A DNA stretch of 43,541 nt, taken from NCBI GenBank assembly GCA_002431545.1, contig DJFY01000126.1, positions 9,092 through 52,632 of the forward strand. Reading direction: 5' to 3'. Positions 1 to 8,579 of the stretch are shown piece by piece. The notes under the pieces were generated by a model, which was given only the letters and a program-made list of their open reading frames with translations, had not been told where the DNA came from and did no database searches. How positions within the stretch are numbered: position 1 is the stretch's first letter; each line of letters starts with the position of its first letter. Made by a program: the position numbers and the translations under genes. Origin of the DNA: Cellvibrionales bacterium UBA5860. Lineage in GTDB: Bacteria; Pseudomonadota; Gammaproteobacteria; Pseudomonadales; Porticoccaceae.

Positions 1-131
1 GCCTCTGTATGGGGCGCGATGGACGGATGTTGTGATCGGGCCAGTTGGTCAATCAAACGCTAGGAATTAACCGCCGCTGCGACTATTCTGTCGGCCTTGC
101 CTAACAGCGTTTTGCTCTACGGGAGCCCCCG

Positions 132-1619
132 ATGAAAATGCCGGCCGCTGAGTCCGAAGCACTGGCTCAACGCGATGAATTACTTGCCGAACTGGGCACC
201 ATCCTGCCAGCGGAGCGGATCATCGCCGACGAGCCGGGCCTACGCACCTACGATTGCGATGCGCTCACCGCATACCGACAAACACCCATGCTGGTGGTCT
301 TACCGGACAAGGTCGACGAGGTCTCGAAAATTCTCGCCGTTTGCGATCGCCGCGGCATCAAGGTGGTGGCACGAGGTGCCGGCACTTCGGTATCCGGCGG
401 CGCCCTGCCCCTGGCCGACTGCGTTCTACTGGCCATGGCGCGATTTAACCGCATACTCGATATCGACTACGACAATCGCTGCGTCACTGCCCAATGCGGC
501 GTGACCAACCTGGCATTAAGCGAGGCTGTCGCCGAGCGCGGCTTTTACTATGCACCGGACCCCTCCAGCCAGATCGCCTGCACCATCGGCGGCAACGTGG
601 CAGAAAATTCCGGTGGCGTCCACTGTCTGAAGTACGGTATGACCACCAACAATTTACTGGGTCTGGAGCTGGTACTCATGGATGGCACCGTACTGCGTAT
701 CGGCGGCAAACACCTGGACGCAGAAGGCTACGATCTGCTCGGCCTGCTTACCGGCTCGGAAGGTCTGCTCGGTGTGATCACCGAAGTCACCGTGCGAATA
801 CTACCCAGGCCGGAAACAGCGCGCGCCGTGCTCGCGGGTTTTAGCGACGACGAAAGTGCCGGTCAGGTGGTGGCCGACATTATCGCTGCCGGCATTATTC
901 CAGCCGGGCTGGAGATGATGGATAAGTTCATCATTCAGGCGACAGAGGACTTTTGCCACGCGGGCTACCCGCTGGACGTGGCGGCGCTCTTGATCGTCGA
1001 GCTCGACGGCCCGGAGGTCGAGGTCGATCACCTGGTTCAGTCCGTGGTCGAGCTGGCCGAGCGGGGCGGCGCCACAACGGTACAGGTCAGTACAAGTGAA
1101 GAGGAGCGATTGCGTTTTTGGCTGGGACGTAAATCAGCCTTTCCCGCAGTCGGACGCCTGTCGCCAGATTATTTCTGTATGGACGGCACCATTCCCCGGC
1201 ATCAGCTACCTCACGTACTCAAACGCATGGCTGCAATGAGTCAACACTACAACCTGCGGGTAACCAACGTCTTTCACGCCGGCGACGGCAACCTGCACCC
1301 ACTGATCATGTACGACGCCAATCAACCGGGTGAGCTGGCACGCGCCGAAGCCTTTGGCGCAGATATTCTTAAACTGTGTGTCGAAGTCGGCGGCGTACTC
1401 ACGGGCGAACACGGTGTTGGCGTCGAAAAACGCGACCTGATGGGTGTGATGTTTAACGACGACGATCTCAACCAGCAGCAACGCATCAAGTGCGCCTTTG
1501 ACCCCGCCGGCCGGCTCAACCCCGGCAAGGTTTTTCCAACGCTGCACCGCTGCGCCGAACTGGGCAAAATGCACGTGCACAATGGCGAATTACCCTTTCC
1601 GGAACTGCCGCGCTTTTAG
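132..1619 (+). CDS. glcD: Glycolate oxidase FAD-binding subunit GlcD
   Basis: Catalytic flavoprotein subunit of glycolate oxidase, which converts glycolate to glyoxylate and passes electrons to the membrane quinone pool through GlcE/GlcF. The 495-residue length matches E. coli GlcD (about 499). The PCMH-type FAD domain is clear: RGAGTSVSGG at residues 81-90, APDPSS at 141-146, GGNVAENSGG at 153-162 and LTGSEGLLGVITE near 206-218. The C-terminal FAD-oxidase domain carries FHAGDGNLHP (381-390) and GEHGVGVEKRDLM (425-437). The ATG at 132 follows a purine-rich GGGAG; a second in-frame ATG lies two codons later. It is the first gene of a glcDEF run, with glcE 45 bp downstream. No GlcC-type regulator is seen in the window. 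A D-lactate or 2-hydroxyglutarate dehydrogenase is the alternative for this family, but the GlcE/GlcF neighbours favour glycolate. Confidence 0.93.
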   Translation: MKMPAAESEALAQRDELLAELGTILPAERIIADEPGLRTYDCDALTAYRQTPMLVVLPDKVDEVSKILAVCDRRGIKVVARGAGTSVSGGALPLADCVLLAMARFNRILDIDYDNRCVTAQCGVTNLALSEAVAERGFYYAPDPSSQIACTIGGNVAENSGGVHCLKYGMTTNNLLGLELVLMDGTVLRIGGKHLDAEGYDLLGLLTGSEGLLGVITEVTVRILPRPETARAVLAGFSDDESAGQVVADIIAAGIIPAGLEMMDKFIIQATEDFCHAGYPLDVAALLIVELDGPEVEVDHLVQSVVELAERGGATTVQVSTSEEERLRFWLGRKSAFPAVGRLSPDYFCMDGTIPRHQLPHVLKRMAAMSQHYNLRVTNVFHAGDGNLHPLIMYDANQPGELARAEAFGADILKLCVEVGGVLTGEHGVGVEKRDLMGVMFNDDDLNQQQRIKCAFDPAGRLNPGKVFPTLHRCAELGKMHVHNGELPFPELPRF

Positions 1620-1664
1620 CGGTCACACAAGCACGTTTTTTCGCAGTCGACCGAACTCAAGCCC

Positions 1665-2897
1665 ATGCCCGAAGTGTATTATCCGGACCAAAGTAAACAA
1701 CTGATCGACCTGGTGCAGTGGGCCAATGCACACAAAACGCCGCTTGCCGTTCGCGGTGGCAACAGCAAAGCCGGCGTCGGCCGACCGGTGGCTGCGGAAC
1801 ATATCGTCGACATGTCCCGACTCAATGGTGTTCGCGACTACAATCCTGTGGAACTGGTGCTGACCGCGGGCGCAGGCACACCCCTGGAGGACATCGAAAA
1901 GGTTCTCGCCGACAAGGGTCAGATGCTGGCCTTCGAACCCCCGGCCTACGCCCTCAATGAGGCCGCCGATGGCAGGACAACACTCGGCGGTGTACTGGCA
2001 GCGAACGCCAGCGGGCCACGGCGTTTTTATTCGGGTGCGGCGCGCGATCATTTTCTCGGATTCAAAGCCGTCAATGGCCGTGGCGAAGCGTTCAAGTCAG
2101 GCGGCCAGGTAGTGAAAAACGTGACCGGCTTTGACGTTAGCAAACTGATGGCAGGCTCCTGGGGCACGCTCGCCATCCTGTATGAAGTGACGCTCAAAGT
2201 GATACCCGCCGCTAAAAAAACACGCACGCTTCTGGTCTTCGGGCAAAACCCGGAACACGCGCGCCGCACGTTGACGGCGGCTGCAAGTTCGCCACATGGG
2301 GTCAGTGGTGCCGCCTATCTTGCGGGGGACCTGGCGCGACGCTCTGGGGTATCCCTCATCAACGAAATGCAAGACAACACGCCTGTCACCGCGCTGCGCA
2401 TCGAGGGCCCGGCCGAGTCCCTGGAACACCGGCTGAAGGCGCTAACAACGGTGGTGTGCAATAGCTACGCCACTAGCGCCACGACAGTCGAACTACCTAG
2501 CAGCCACTCGCAAACGCTGTGGCGGGAGATCGGTAATCTCAGCCTGCTTAAGGGATCGGGGCAGCCGATACTATGGCGGCTGTCGTTGCCGCCCGGCGAG
2601 ATGTCGACCACGCTGCATAGACTACAGGCTCTCGGTATCGACAACTGGCAGGTCGACCAGGCCGGTGGTGCGGTCTGGCTGGCTTGCGGCGCCACGGTTT
2701 CCGCCGATAAAATCCGCAACGCATTGGGGCGTAGCCGCGGCCACGCCACTCTCTGGCAGGCGCCGGCTTCAATGCGCGCGGAAGTGGACGTGTTTCAACC
2801 GCAGTCGGCAGCGCTGAAAAGCCTAACCCGCCGCGTTAAAAACAGTTTCGATCCCAACGGTATCCTCAATCCACGCCGCATGTATCGGGACATCTAG
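1665..2897 (+). CDS. glcE: Glycolate oxidase FAD-binding subunit GlcE
   Basis: Second FAD-binding subunit of glycolate oxidase. The 410-residue product shows a PCMH-type FAD fold: RGGNSK at 30-35, TAGAGTPLEDIE near 67-77, GGVLAANASGPRR at 108-120 and the GlcE signature KNVTGFDVSKLMAGSWGTL at 151-169. It is about 60 residues longer than E. coli GlcE (about 350), mainly in the less conserved C-terminal half. The ATG at 1665 is preceded by a weak ribosome-binding site. An upstream start is unlikely because the N-terminus PEVYYPDQSKQLIDLVQWA already covers the start of the FAD domain. The gene ends 4 bp before the glcF start, so the two are probably translationally coupled. Confidence 0.9.
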   Translation: MPEVYYPDQSKQLIDLVQWANAHKTPLAVRGGNSKAGVGRPVAAEHIVDMSRLNGVRDYNPVELVLTAGAGTPLEDIEKVLADKGQMLAFEPPAYALNEAADGRTTLGGVLAANASGPRRFYSGAARDHFLGFKAVNGRGEAFKSGGQVVKNVTGFDVSKLMAGSWGTLAILYEVTLKVIPAAKKTRTLLVFGQNPEHARRTLTAAASSPHGVSGAAYLAGDLARRSGVSLINEMQDNTPVTALRIEGPAESLEHRLKALTTVVCNSYATSATTVELPSSHSQTLWREIGNLSLLKGSGQPILWRLSLPPGEMSTTLHRLQALGIDNWQVDQAGGAVWLACGATVSADKIRNALGRSRGHATLWQAPASMRAEVDVFQPQSAALKSLTRRVKNSFDPNGILNPRRMYRDI

Positions 2898-2901
2898 CCA
2901 C

Positions 2902-4254
2902 GTGCAAACTCATTTCACCGAAGCGCAACGGCGCAACCCGGCGATACAGGTCGCCGACGAAGTCCTGCGCAAATGCGTGCACTGCGGCTTCTGTACCGCG
3001 ACCTGCCCAACCTATCGCCTGACCGGAGACGAGCGGGAAAGCCCACGCGGCCGCATTTCGTTGATTCAGAATCTACTCGAAAGCGGCGCTGCGCCAAGCC
3101 CGGATACTGTAGCCAATCTCGACCACTGCCTGTCTTGCCTGGCGTGCGAGAGCACCTGCCCGTCGGGCGTCTCCTATCGGCGCCTGATAGACCAGGGGCG
3201 GGAACTGATCGAGGATAAGTACCAACGGCCTCTCGTTGAACGAACCACGAGAAATTTCCTTGCCTGGCTGCTACCCCGTGATCGCTGGTTTCGTCGCGCG
3301 CTCATACTGGGGCGCTGGACTCGCCCCCTGTTAAATCGCCTGGGGCGACACCTGCCGGTAGCCGGGGCCATGGCGCGCATACTGCCCGACCGACTACCCG
3401 GCTATAGCGCGGATAACCCGGCAGTACTGCCCGGTGTCTATCTGGCTAATGGCGAGGAGCTCATGCGCGTCGGCCTGATCACCGGCTGCGTGCAGAGCGT
3501 CCTGGCGCCGGAAATAGATGCCGCTATGGTTCGCGTGCTGACACGCCACGGTTGTACGGTGGTGGTCCCCGAGTCGTCCGCGGCCGGCTGCTGTGGCGCC
3601 CTGTCCCATCACATGGGCCGCACCGCTCAGGCCCGGGACACGGCGCTGGCAAATCTGCGGGCCTGGGACGCCACGTTGGCGCAACCGCAGGACAGCGACG
3701 AAGGCAAGATCGAAGCCGTTGTGATGGCCGCCTCCGGCTGCGCCTCGATGCTCAAGGACTACCCAAGCCTGCTGGACGGCTCAAAAAAAGCAGAAAATAT
3801 ATCTTTATTAATCAAAGATATATCTATTATTCTTAATAATTTAGTTAAGATTAAAAATCCGCAAACACGAGACAAGGCCCTGACCGGGGCGGCGGTAGCG
3901 TGGCAAAGCCCTTGCTCGCTGCAGCACGGCATGCAGGAGCAAAATGCGCCGGTAGAACTACTTCGGTCCCTGGGCTTCAACGTGCGCCAGCCCCGCGACG
4001 CCCACCTCTGTTGCGGCTCCGCCGGTACCTACAATCTGTTACAACCAGCTTTTGCGCAAACCCTTGGCACTGAAAAAATGTCACGCTTGCTGGAGACCCG
4101 GGCCGATATGATAGTGAGCGGTAATATCGGCTGTATCAGCCAGCTCCGCAGCCAGGGCCGCAGCCAAAACGCGACCGAGACCGTACCGCCCGTGATTCAC
4201 CTCGCGGAACTCGTCGACTGGGCCACTGGTGGTCCGAAACCACCCGCGCTATAG
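2902..4254 (+). CDS. glcF: Glycolate oxidase iron-sulfur subunit GlcF
   Basis: Iron-sulfur subunit that carries electrons from GlcD/GlcE to the membrane. Two [4Fe-4S] ferredoxin-type sites are visible: C25-C28-C31-C35 (CVHCGFCTATCP) and C76-C79-C82-C86 (CLSCLACESTCP). They are followed by two CCG domains with AGCCGA (229-233) and HLCCGSAGTY (368-377). The start is GTG at 2902, 4 bp after glcE, giving MQTHFTEAQRRN, which resembles the E. coli N-terminus MQTQLTEEMRQN. The 450 residues compare with about 407 in E. coli. Codons for residues about 294-322 are strikingly AT-rich, unlike the rest of the gene, although the protein there still aligns with the family. See the separate entry at 3781-3860. 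Confidence 0.92.
   Translation: MQTHFTEAQRRNPAIQVADEVLRKCVHCGFCTATCPTYRLTGDERESPRGRISLIQNLLESGAAPSPDTVANLDHCLSCLACESTCPSGVSYRRLIDQGRELIEDKYQRPLVERTTRNFLAWLLPRDRWFRRALILGRWTRPLLNRLGRHLPVAGAMARILPDRLPGYSADNPAVLPGVYLANGEELMRVGLITGCVQSVLAPEIDAAMVRVLTRHGCTVVVPESSAAGCCGALSHHMGRTAQARDTALANLRAWDATLAQPQDSDEGKIEAVVMAASGCASMLKDYPSLLDGSKKAENISLLIKDISIILNNLVKIKNPQTRDKALTGAAVAWQSPCSLQHGMQEQNAPVELLRSLGFNVRQPRDAHLCCGSAGTYNLLQPAFAQTLGTEKMSRLLETRADMIVSGNIGCISQLRSQGRSQNATETVPPVIHLAELVDWATGGPKPPAL
3781..3860. repeat. AT-rich patch with two inverted repeats inside glcF
   Basis: An 80-bp stretch made almost entirely of A and T lies in an otherwise GC-rich gene. It contains a perfect 10-bp inverted repeat (ATATATCTTT at 3797-3806 and AAAGATATAT at 3814-3823, 7-nt loop). 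Directly after it is a 6-bp inverted repeat (TCTTAA at 3831-3836 and TTAAGA at 3845-3850, 8-nt loop). The reading frame stays open and encodes residues about 294-320 of GlcF, so this is neither an insertion nor a break. Base and codon use nonetheless differ sharply from the flanks. It could be a recombination tract, a codon-level regulatory patch or chance drift. Confidence 0.8.
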
Positions 4255-4309
4255 GTTGGGACCTGGAACCTGTTAACACTGGGGCCTGTTCACACTAAAA
4301 CCGCCTTTA

Positions 4310-4639
4310 TTATTTCGCGGCCGTATCTTCGCGCACCGGCACAACCTGCCACTCGGGTTCCTCAAACTCGCCGATAATGCGGATATCACAGGTGCGAGCG
4401 TGCTTCTCGAGGATTTTGCGCACGGTTTCATCACGGCGGTCGTCTTTGGCGTCCCGCGACGCCTTGGAATCCCAGTGAGCAATGGCAAGCACACAGTCCG
4501 GATCGTCGACTTTGCGGTGTAGGTATGTCCCGCGCGCGCCCGGCGTGCGCTGAATAATCTCACTGGCGCGAACCCAGGCATCGGCATACTCTTCAACGCT
4601 GTAACCCGGTTTAACCCGCACCTCGAATATAAACTTCAT
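4310..4639 (-). CDS. Small ABM-like / dimeric alpha-beta barrel protein
   Basis: A 109-residue protein with the look of a dimeric alpha-beta barrel of the antibiotic-biosynthesis-monooxygenase (ABM) type. It starts with a beta strand, MKFIFEVRVKPGYS, then a helix with EEYADAWVRASEIIQ, then GARGTYLHRKVDDPDCVLAIAHWDSKASRD. The W in the last motif is typical of ABM-like proteins, where the aromatic strand packs in the barrel. The ATG at 4639 has a good ribosome-binding site, GAGGTGA, 3 nt upstream. It is convergent with glcF, 55 bp away, so not part of the glc operon. Function is unknown: members include heme-degrading enzymes, quinone monooxygenases and proteins with no assigned activity. The assignment rests on overall pattern, not on a catalytic residue. 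Confidence 0.6.
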   Translation of the reverse strand: MKFIFEVRVKPGYSVEEYADAWVRASEIIQRTPGARGTYLHRKVDDPDCVLAIAHWDSKASRDAKDDRRDETVRKILEKHARTCDIRIIGEFEEPEWQVVPVREDTAAK

Positions 4640-4896
4640 GACTCACCTCGCCGATCAGCCCTTAAGTCGCTCATTACGCCGCTCACCATGCAAAGTGGAA
4701 TTATCACGTAACCGGGTACCGCGTGCGATGCACGTATACTTTTGAAAGCCTGTAACCGAAAAGTTCGATGGCATGGCAAACGCCTGCCCTGCCCGCAGCT
4801 CATCGAGTTAAAGCGAGTCGAGCCACAATAGATGTGGCCATGTACCGTGTAGCAACATCGCGATCAGGTCAAAGCGGCGAACCACCCTTCTAGCTT

Positions 4897-5688
4897 CTAC
4901 CGACCTGGCGCTTCGCGACTCACTTGTCGATAAGTGCGAGCGATAAACAACGCACCACCCACCAGGGCGAGACACCAGACCACGGTAGCGCCGGAAGGCG
5001 TATCGAAGATCACTGACAACAGCAAACCGAGAAGGTAGGCCACGGCACCGGCAAAATAAGCTGCCACCTGGGGACGCCGAAACCCCTGCGCCGCCAACGC
5101 CGGTACAATCAGGCTGGCAAAGACCAGATACACACCGACCAGCTGCGTAGACAAAGTAATGGCAACAGCGAACAGAGGGTAGAAAACCCACTCCCCAAGT
5201 TTTTCGCGCCAGCCAAACCAGACTCCCAGCACCAGCGCGTAGATAGCGGCAACGGGCAGCAGGTCAGTCGGTTTTACCCAGAGGATCTGGCCGACGAGCA
5301 GCGCCTTGAGTCGTTCGCCGCCGTGGGCAGAACCCGCCAGCAGGATAATGCTGCCGGTAGAAGCAAGCACAAACAGTATGCCGATCAACGCTTCCTGGGT
5401 GACTGCGTTCAAGCGTCGCAGACGGTACAACACCATGCCACCCGTGACCGCAGCGATCACCGCAATGCTTTGGGCGATCACGGCATCGATACCGCCGTGC
5501 ACCTCAAAACCCAGTTGACCCGCCACCACCAGACCCAGCGCCGCAACCTGGGCAATGGCCAGATCGAGAAAGATAATGCCGCGACGAAGCACTTCCCTAC
5601 CCAGCGGCACATGCGTGCTAAGCACCAGCAAGCCCGCCAGAAAAGCGGGCCCGAGGATGGTGAGGTATGGTCCCAAATTGTCAAACAC
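4897..5688 (-). CDS. Metal (Zn/Mn-type) ABC transporter permease, ZnuB-like
   Basis: Inner-membrane permease of the ABC-3 family that takes up zinc, manganese or iron. The 263-residue protein is almost entirely hydrophobic, with about seven to eight predicted membrane segments. It carries the family pattern GIIFLDLAIAQVAALG near residues 37-52, which is related to the GDALSHAALPG-type stretch of ZnuB. It also has a late loop, VGVYLVFASLIVPALAA, matching the conserved VG..LV.A.LI.PAA. The GTG start at 5688 overlaps the end of the upstream binding-protein gene by 8 bp, so the two are probably coupled. No ATP-binding subunit gene lies beside it or elsewhere in the window, which is unusual for this family. 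The metal is not certain, but the His-rich neighbours favour zinc. Confidence 0.85.
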   Translation of the reverse strand: MFDNLGPYLTILGPAFLAGLLVLSTHVPLGREVLRRGIIFLDLAIAQVAALGLVVAGQLGFEVHGGIDAVIAQSIAVIAAVTGGMVLYRLRRLNAVTQEALIGILFVLASTGSIILLAGSAHGGERLKALLVGQILWVKPTDLLPVAAIYALVLGVWFGWREKLGEWVFYPLFAVAITLSTQLVGVYLVFASLIVPALAAQGFRRPQVAAYFAGAVAYLLGLLLSVIFDTPSGATVVWCLALVGGALFIARTYRQVSREAPGR

Positions 5689-6763
5689 CGGACCGGCCGC
5701 TAGAGAATGGCGAAACTAGATCACCGGTGGTTTTTTGCGGTCGCAAGTGCAGTTGCGCTGAATTTACAGGCCTGATTGGTGACGCCACGGCGCGCGGGCT
5801 ATCGGATAGCCCGACAGGTACCGCTGGGTGCATCCGTGACGACGATTGCAACCCTTGTAGTAGAGACAGGGTGATTTCGAACAAACCAAATAAATCCTTC
5901 GCTGCTGGGTCCCCACCCACCGTAAACGGCAATCGAATGACCGGCAAGCCACTACGGTCTGCGAGCCAGGCCGCGGCCTTGTCGTCCTGAAAACTGGCTA
6001 CCAGGATGGCGCGCGGTTGTGACGACTTAACAGTCGCCAGCACCTTGGCCAAATGGGCCGTAGTTGGCGGCAAACCGGGCTTGGGTTCCAGATCGGCGAC
6101 GGCTTTGATACCGAGCCAGTCAAGCAGGTAGGAGAACGCAGTGTGGTATACCACAACGCTTTCCCCCTGCAGTTGTGATGAACCGGCCTGCCATCGATGG
6201 ATCGCCTGCTGCCAGCGTCGCCCAAAGTCTTCCGTGCGAGCCCGGTACCAGTCGGCATTGTCTGGGTCGACGAGTGTCAGACGCTCCGTAAAGGCCTGCG
6301 CAATGAGCAGAAGCCGGCGCGGATCGAGGTGCACATGTGGGTTGCCGGCGGCATGTATATCGCCTTCACTACGGTCGAGCCGTTCAGGCACTTCCAGTCG
6401 GTCTACCACCTCGGCCGCGAGAAAATAGCCTGGCTGACCTATCTGAATAGCGTCGTTGCCGGACTGCCGCAATAGCAGGGGCAACCAACCCACCTCCAGT
6501 TCGGCACCGGTGCAAATCAACATGTCAGCCCTGCGGACCTTGGCTATCAGCGATGGTCGGGCCTCTATATGATGAGCGTCCTGAAATGGGGTCGTGGCTG
6601 TAAATACCTTGACGCGATCGCCGCCAATTTCCTCGGCCAAAGCTGCCCACTCCGGCTCACAGGCAAATATACGGAGTGCGCTGTGCGCTACGCCGGATGC
6701 AGCCATGATCGACACCAACAGGACACAGCGGAATATAGCCTTCGATATTCTGTTTATCTTCAC
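5681..6763 (-). CDS. Metal ABC transporter periplasmic binding protein, ZnuA-like
   Basis: Cluster A-I solute-binding protein for zinc or manganese import. A signal peptide is clear (basic MKINRISKAIFR, hydrophobic core, likely cleavage near residue 29 after GVAHSA). Expected metal ligands are in place: His in QDAHHIEARPS (61-71), NPHVHLDP (141-148), YHTAFSYL (206-213) and an acidic residue in ASFQDD (256-261). The family normally ends just after the helix around LFGLFEITLSLLQGL (291-305). Here another 55 residues of low-complexity sequence follow, reading to 5681 and overlapping the permease start. That tail looks like readthrough of former intergenic or deleted sequence; the other frames there do not encode an ATPase. 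The gene follows the outer-membrane protein gene by 25 bp. Confidence 0.87.
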   Translation of the reverse strand: MKINRISKAIFRCVLLVSIMAASGVAHSALRIFACEPEWAALAEEIGGDRVKVFTATTPFQDAHHIEARPSLIAKVRRADMLICTGAELEVGWLPLLLRQSGNDAIQIGQPGYFLAAEVVDRLEVPERLDRSEGDIHAAGNPHVHLDPRRLLLIAQAFTERLTLVDPDNADWYRARTEDFGRRWQQAIHRWQAGSSQLQGESVVVYHTAFSYLLDWLGIKAVADLEPKPGLPPTTAHLAKVLATVKSSQPRAILVASFQDDKAAAWLADRSGLPVIRLPFTVGGDPAAKDLFGLFEITLSLLQGLQSSSRMHPAVPVGLSDSPRAVASPIRPVNSAQLHLRPQKTTGDLVSPFSSGRSGV

Positions 6764-6788
6764 TGATTTTCCTCCCTGTATGCCGGCA

Positions 6789-8219
6789 CTAAAAAGTGTG
6801 GGCGCCGTGAGAACCCAGAGACATAAGATATTGCAGCATCAGCATGTCGTTATGGTCGCTATCGTCGCGGCCGTCGTCCAGCCGTCCATACTGCAAACGT
6901 ATACGACTGAAGTGACTCGGCGAATAGTCGAGCATGATGCTGTAGCGTTCCGGATTGCCCTGATCACCGAGACCGGACTCGTCGAGGAATTCATCCAGAT
7001 CAATACCGCCATCGACGAAGTCACTAATATCGTTGTCGGCGTGCAGGTAATCGTAGCGGGCCCCTATACGCCACTGTGGCCTGAACTGATAGATGGCCTG
7101 CGCATAAAAGCCGCTTTGCTCACCGTCATAGCGGGCTTCGGCTGAATTCATACCTTCGACGAATTCCGCATCGCCTTCTTCATCGCGGGCAAAATACTCA
7201 GCCTGAAACTTGAAATTTCGCTGTCGAGGGTTACCCATGGGGGCCCACTTGTATACGAAATCGACACCAAACAGTTCAACCTCGCCATTGAGTAATTCGT
7301 TATCAGCACCCTCTTCTTCGCCGTGGTGATGATGCCCACCCGCTTCGCGCACATCAAAATCGGCTGCGTAGTAGCTGGCTCCCAGTTGCCAGCTGGAGCT
7401 GTCACCGATGTCACCGCCGGTTTTGGCAAAAAAACTGTAACCCTCGGTGTTACTGCCGTTGTCGCCACTCGGATATTCGCTTCCAGACAATATTTCTGCA
7501 CCCAGAGTCAGGTAAATATCGGTCGGTGCCACCCAGCGGGCCTGCACCCCGGTCTCCAGCAGGTGTCCACCCATCAGGGCTTCATAGACAAGAGGGCGGT
7601 CTGCAAAGTCGTGGGCGTGGTCGTGGATGCTGTTCAAGTAGCCTATACCGGAAAAGAACTGTCCGGCTTTTAGCGTCAGGCCGTGACCCAACCCCAGAGT
7701 TTCAATATAAGCTTCCTCGAGCTCGACCTCCGTTTCGCCGTCATGGTTGACGATAGCGGCCGTGAGCGTGCCATAGAATTTATCGTCGATATTGGCCGAC
7801 ATGACCAATTCGTTGTGCCCGGTCGCGAAGCCGTCTTCAGGCAGACCGGCCTCACCACCCAACTGAAAGCCGGGCAAACTCAGCTCGGAATCATCGATAT
7901 CGGTTGACCGGCCATCAAGTATCAGGCTGATAGCCGGATTAAAACTGTTGGAACCAGCCTCCTGTTGCGGCGCTTGTGCCACAGTTGCCACTTGCCTCGA
8001 CGCTTCGCGCGCTTTCGAATGCGCCTGCTGCGCGGTACTGGCTGTCGCCTCAATACGCTTTTCCAGGGCCTGAATTCGGGCCTCGTAGTCCTGCTTGAGA
8101 CTGTTTAACTGCTGCTTGAGCAGCCTGATTTCTTCGCTGTCTGCACCGGCAAGAAGCGATGGGGATGGAAAAACCGCAAGCACCGCAAACACGGCGCCTG
8201 CAAACAATGGCTTACGCAT
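6789..8219 (-). CDS. Outer-membrane beta-barrel protein with His-rich loops
   Basis: A 476-residue outer-membrane protein. The chosen ATG at 8219 gives MRKPLFAGAVFAVLAVF, a proper signal peptide cleaved near LLAGA, and has GGGAG 8 nt upstream. An in-frame start at 8261 would put extra residues before the signal. A coiled coil follows (EEIRLLKQQLNSLKQDYEA and onward, about residues 28-60), then alternating amphipathic strands typical of a porin barrel, ending in the aromatic F expected at the C-terminus of barrel proteins. Two His-rich stretches stand out: SIHDHAHDFADRP near 197-209 and GGHHHHGEEEGAD near 294-306. It is the first large gene of a run with a ZnuA-like protein and a ZnuB-like permease. 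A role in zinc passage or capture at the outer membrane is inferred from this context only. Confidence 0.8.
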   Translation of the reverse strand: MRKPLFAGAVFAVLAVFPSPSLLAGADSEEIRLLKQQLNSLKQDYEARIQALEKRIEATASTAQQAHSKAREASRQVATVAQAPQQEAGSNSFNPAISLILDGRSTDIDDSELSLPGFQLGGEAGLPEDGFATGHNELVMSANIDDKFYGTLTAAIVNHDGETEVELEEAYIETLGLGHGLTLKAGQFFSGIGYLNSIHDHAHDFADRPLVYEALMGGHLLETGVQARWVAPTDIYLTLGAEILSGSEYPSGDNGSNTEGYSFFAKTGGDIGDSSSWQLGASYYAADFDVREAGGHHHHGEEEGADNELLNGEVELFGVDFVYKWAPMGNPRQRNFKFQAEYFARDEEGDAEFVEGMNSAEARYDGEQSGFYAQAIYQFRPQWRIGARYDYLHADNDISDFVDGGIDLDEFLDESGLGDQGNPERYSIMLDYSPSHFSRIRLQYGRLDDGRDDSDHNDMLMLQYLMSLGSHGAHTF

Positions 8220-8291
8220 GGAAATATCTCCCGTAACGGATACAACAAAACGCGCGACCAATGTGCCGCGTGTATTTTTAAATAAGCTTCG

Positions 8292-8579
8292 TTACGAGAC
8301 TCGGGGAGGTGCGCGCGAACAGTAGCCTTTGTCAGCACGCGAGAGGACATCATGCCATACGCAGAAGAACCGGGAATCGCCGTCGACAAAAGGCAACTCT
8401 CCAGTGGTGATGGCCGGCGCTATATCTTTGGATTTTTCCAGCGCGAGAAAGGCATCGCACTGTTGGGTCGGTTCGTGAAATGGGTGGTCCACGCTGTGAA
8501 CCAGCGCGCCAATTTGGCCTGCAAGCAGAACAAATATGAAGAGCAGGATACGCAAGGATGCAATGTGTCGTGTCGTCAT
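8292..8579 (-). CDS. Small secreted/membrane protein with His-Cys motifs
   Basis: A 95-residue protein with a basic start (MTTRHIASLR), one hydrophobic segment (ILLFIFVLLAGQIGALV), then a conserved-looking motif HSVDHPFHEPTQQCDAF and a later C in SRFFCVWHD. The cluster of four His/Asp and two Cys residues suggests metal binding or a disulfide in the periplasm. It lies upstream of and in line with the outer-membrane protein and the ZnuA/ZnuB-like genes, with a 72-bp gap to the chosen porin start, so co-transcription is plausible. Small His/Cys proteins of this type often accompany zinc or copper transport genes; that is family knowledge, not proof. The ribosome-binding site is weak. Its function is unknown. 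Confidence 0.6.
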   Translation of the reverse strand: MTTRHIASLRILLFIFVLLAGQIGALVHSVDHPFHEPTQQCDAFLALEKSKDIAPAITTGELPFVDGDSRFFCVWHDVLSRADKGYCSRAPPRVS

